A stretch of DNA of 8,828 nt from JBCDCU01 sp039180865. Lineage in GTDB: Bacteria; Pseudomonadota; Alphaproteobacteria; Rhizobiales; JACESI01. The DNA is taken from positions 1 to 8,828 of the forward strand of contig JBCDCZ010000189.1 of assembly GCA_039180865.1 (NCBI GenBank), given 5' to 3'. The first letter of the stretch is position 1. Each line of letters starts with the position of its first letter. Positions 7,365 to 8,828 of this stretch are shown here, piece by piece. The translations under genes and the position numbers were made by a program. Below the pieces are notes generated by a model, which was not told where the DNA came from, ran no database searches, and saw only the letters and a list, made by a program, of their open reading frames with translations.

Positions 7365-7418
7365 TTGACAGAACGGTCCGCTCCCGCGCTTGCAATTCGC
7401 GTAAACACAGGGTATGAG
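7365..7418 (+). promoter_or_regulatory. Candidate promoter region for rpsB-tsf
   Basis: Downstream of the dnaE terminator, a perfect -35 hexamer TTGACA occurs at 7365-7370, but its -10 is poor: TGCAAT at 7391-7396 has a 20-base spacer. A second option is TTGCAA (7390-7395), 17 bases, then TATGAG (7413-7418), each a 4/6 match. Either would leave a 5' leader of roughly 125-150 bases before rpsB. A promoter is expected here because of the terminator; the exact boxes are uncertain. Confidence 0.38.
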
Positions 7419-7427
7419 CGCCGCCAT

Positions 7428-7437
7428 CACACACACA
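7428..7437. repeat. Short (CA)5 dinucleotide repeat in the rpsB leader
   Basis: CACACACACA occupies 7428-7437, and its 3' end joins the closing helix of the leader structure (7434-7440). It is too short to call a phase-variable tract. Confidence 0.5.
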
Positions 7438-7519
7438 GACGAGGGTTTTAGCTCGTTCGCGAGACCCATTTCGGTGTCCTGATCCCAAGCAAAGTTTTTT
7501 GGGCGGATACAAGTCTGTG
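7434..7519 (+). promoter_or_regulatory. Structured rpsB mRNA leader (three-way junction), possible S2 autoregulatory element
   Basis: Hand pairing gives a compact three-way junction. P1: CACAGAC (7434-7440) with GTCTGTG (7513-7519), seven perfect pairs. P2: GGGT (7443-7446) with ACCC (7464-7467), a five-base left bulge, then CTCG (7452-7455) with CGAG (7460-7463) around a TTCG loop. P3: GTGTCC (7474-7479) with GGATAC (7505-7510), one G-U, then CCCAA (7484-7488) with TTGGG (7499-7503). Only two bases separate P1 from P2 and P3 from P1. P1 ends within GGAGG (7519-7523), 31 bases before the rpsB ATG. In E. coli, S2 represses rpsB-tsf through its own leader; an analogous role here is inference, and I do not recognise the exact fold. 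Confidence 0.55.
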
Positions 7520-7548
7520 GAGGAACAACCGAAAGAAGGAGAACGGAG
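7519..7548 (+). promoter_or_regulatory. Tandem Shine-Dalgarno-like motifs before rpsB
   Basis: Three purine motifs stand in a row: GGAGG (7519-7523), AAGGAG (7536-7541) and GGAG (7545-7548). The middle one is 9 bases before ATG 7551 and is the likely working site. The first is 27 bases away with no start codon in reach and touches the P1 helix of the leader; the third is too near the start. The first may act as a ribosome standby site or belong to the regulatory fold (inference). Confidence 0.6.
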
Positions 7549-7550
7549 CC

Positions 7551-8606
7551 ATGGCTCTGCCCGATTTTTCTATGCGTCAGCTCCTCGAAGCCGGCGTGCA
7601 CTTTGGCCACCAAACCCACCGCTGGAACCCACGCGTCGAACCGTATCTTTACGGGTCGCGCAATAACATACACATCATCGATCTTTCTCAGACCGTTCCG
7701 CTCCTGCATCAGGCGCTCAAGCAGGTCAGTGATACGGTATCGAAAGGTGGCCGGGTTCTTTTCGTGGGTACCAAACGCCAGGCCTCAGACACGATCGCAT
7801 CGTCAGCGAAATCGTGTGCTCAATATTACGTGAACGCTCGTTGGCTCGGCGGCATGCTGACAAACTGGTCAACCATCTCAAATTCGATCAAACGCCTGCG
7901 GGAACTTGAAGAGGTTTTGAACAGCGACAAGGCGATGGCGTTCACCAAGAAAGAACGTCTGACCAGAACGCGCGAACTTGAAAAACTCGAGCGTGCGCTG
8001 GGTGGAATCAAGGATATGGGCGGCATTCCTGACATGTTGTTCGTTATCGACACGAACAAAGAGTCGATTGCCATCCAGGAGGCTCGGCGGCTCAACATTC
8101 CGGTCGTCGCCATAATCGATTCAAATTGTTCGCCTGATGGTGTTGATTTCCCGATTCCGGGAAATGATGACGCTGGTCGAGCGATTACGCTCTACTGCGA
8201 TCTGATTGCCGGTGCGTGCATTGATGGCATCGAACGCGGTCAAGGGGCTTCGGGCATTGATATCGGTGCGGCCGTTGAGGTCCACGAGCCGGCGCTTGAA
8301 GAAGCACCGGTCGAAGAGGCCGTTACCGTCGAGGTAACCGAAGAAGAAACGGTTGAAGCAACAAACGGTGCTGCCGATGCGTTGTTTGCTGCTCCTGATG
8401 GAGAACCTGATGACCTCAAAAAGATTTCAGGCGTCGGACCGGTTCTCGAGCAGAAACTGAATGCCCTTGGTATTACCAGCTATGCGCAGATCGCGGCGTT
8501 TTCCTCTGAGGACATCGCCCGCGTCGACGACGCGTTGTCATTCAAGGGTCGTATAGAGCGTGATAACTGGCTTGAACAGGCGGCAACCCTCGCGAGCGGC
8601 GAGTAA
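7551..8606 (+). CDS. rpsB: 30S ribosomal protein S2 with a C-terminal helix-hairpin-helix-like extension
   Basis: Component of the small ribosomal subunit, needed late in 30S assembly and for mRNA binding. Residues 1 to about 228 are a complete S2 domain: MRQLLEAGVHFGHQTHRWNP (8-27), FVGTKRQA (71-78), ARWLGGMLTNW (96-106) and IPVVAIIDSNCSPDGVDFPI (183-202). At 351 residues it is about 100 longer than the usual 240-260. The extra part is an acidic linker (about 243-286, rich in Glu, Val and Ala) followed by a compact domain at 287-347 containing DDLKKISGVGPVLEQKLNAL (287-306) and FKGRIERDNW (331-340). The GVGP turn is helix-hairpin-helix-like. I recall similar tails on some alphaproteobacterial S2, L21 and NuoE proteins; its function here is unknown. 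The frame is continuous, so the extension is not a frameshift artefact. The start is set by AAGGAG 9 bases upstream. Confidence 0.96.
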   Translation: MALPDFSMRQLLEAGVHFGHQTHRWNPRVEPYLYGSRNNIHIIDLSQTVPLLHQALKQVSDTVSKGGRVLFVGTKRQASDTIASSAKSCAQYYVNARWLGGMLTNWSTISNSIKRLRELEEVLNSDKAMAFTKKERLTRTRELEKLERALGGIKDMGGIPDMLFVIDTNKESIAIQEARRLNIPVVAIIDSNCSPDGVDFPIPGNDDAGRAITLYCDLIAGACIDGIERGQGASGIDIGAAVEVHEPALEEAPVEEAVTVEVTEEETVEATNGAADALFAAPDGEPDDLKKISGVGPVLEQKLNALGITSYAQIAAFSSEDIARVDDALSFKGRIERDNWLEQAATLASGE

Positions 8607-8618
8607 ACCGGAATCCGC

Positions 8619-8718
8619 TTTTGGCCTTTCGGGCCAAGTGTTGAACGATTTGCGGCAGAGCGCAAAAAGCCTTCGCTGCTAACCAAACGCATATCGCTCG
8701 CTTGCGGGCGCGAATATG
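8619..8718 (+). promoter_or_regulatory. Hairpin-rich rpsB-tsf spacer
   Basis: Three hairpins follow one another. TTGGCC (8621-8626) pairs with GGCCAA (8632-8637) around a TTTCG loop. TTTGCG (8649-8654) pairs with CGCAAA (8661-8666). CATAT (8690-8694) pairs with ATATG (8714-8718), enclosing CGCTCG (8695-8700) with CGGGCG (8705-8710), one G-U, around CTTG. None is followed by a T tract, so read-through into tsf is expected; they could attenuate transcription, act as processing sites or tune tsf translation. The last stem ends on the first base of the tsf ribosome binding region (GGAAAGAG, 8718-8725). Confidence 0.5.
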
Positions 8719-8731
8719 GAAAGAGATCGAT

Positions 8732-8828
8732 ATGGCAATTACCGCATCCATGGTGAAAGAGCTGCGCGAAAAGACCGGCGTCGGCATGATGGATTGTAAA
8801 AAGGCGCTTGCTGAGACCGACGGCGACA
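8732..8828 (+). CDS. tsf: Elongation factor Ts, N-terminal part (cut by window end)
   Basis: Nucleotide-exchange factor that releases GDP from EF-Tu during elongation. Only 32 codons plus one base are present. They read MAITASMVKELREKTGVGMM and continue DCKKALAETDGD, which is the characteristic UBA-like N-terminus of EF-Ts that contacts EF-Tu. The ATG is preceded by GGAAAGAG (8718-8725) at 6 bases, a moderate ribosome binding site. rpsB-tsf is a near-universal bacterial pair, and the 125-base spacer has no clear terminator, so co-transcription with rpsB is likely. The rest of the gene lies outside the window. Confidence 0.95.
   Translation, partial: MAITASMVKELREKTGVGMMDCKKALAETDGD

Noticed and set aside
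7484..7503. CCCAA/TTGGG hairpin with a T-run before rpsB as a terminator.
   Set aside because: The T-run lies in the loop and 3' arm, not after the stem, so it cannot act as a release tract; it fits better as part of the leader fold.
7341..7709. A 122-codon - strand frame covering the rpsB leader and its first codons.
   Set aside because: Its N-terminal third is opposite the conserved rpsB start and the rest covers the structured leader; no family resemblance.
8621..8637. TTGGCC/GGCCAA hairpin after rpsB as an intrinsic terminator.
   Set aside because: No T tract follows the stem, and tsf is normally co-transcribed with rpsB.

Overview
The window looks like an ordinary stretch of alphaproteobacterial core chromosome, moderately GC-rich, with every recognisable gene on the + strand. 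The order is proS, lolC, lolD, a 31-codon small ORF, dnaE, rpsB and the start of tsf. The alphaproteobacterial assignment rests on four things. ProRS is the short form of about 440 residues without the full editing insertion. A single LolC/E-type permease sits directly before lolD. The proS-lolC-lolD-dnaE and rpsB-tsf order is, from memory, common in that class. Ribosomal protein S2 carries a C-terminal helix-hairpin-helix-like tail of a kind I associate with alphaproteobacteria. I cannot name an order or genus with confidence.

Layout: 35-1369 encodes prolyl-tRNA synthetase. After a 21-base gap, 1391-2662 encodes the inner-membrane permease of the lipoprotein-releasing machinery, and its ATPase gene (2655-3416) overlaps it by 8 bases, so proS-lolC-lolD is probably one transcript. 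The 3417-3786 gap holds a promoter-like sequence, a small ORF (3514-3609) with a strong ribosome binding site, and a foldable dnaE leader. dnaE (3787-7254), the replicative DNA polymerase III alpha subunit, ends at a convincing intrinsic terminator (7300-7327). The next 220 bases are the leader of rpsB and fold on paper into a three-way junction ending just before the ribosome binding site. rpsB (7551-8606) is followed by a 125-base, hairpin-rich spacer and the first 32 codons of tsf, cut off by the window edge.

The genes serve housekeeping roles: tRNA charging and ribosome/elongation functions (proS, rpsB, tsf), outer-membrane lipoprotein export (lolCD) and chromosome replication (dnaE). I see no mobile element, CRISPR array, tRNA, rRNA, toxin-antitoxin or defence gene, and no sign of horizontal transfer.

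The parts least explained by known genes are all intergenic: the 31-residue predicted membrane peptide before dnaE, the structured rpsB leader, a helix that could hide the dnaE ribosome binding site, and the three hairpins before tsf. All RNA structures were paired by hand and have no energy calculation or alignment behind them.
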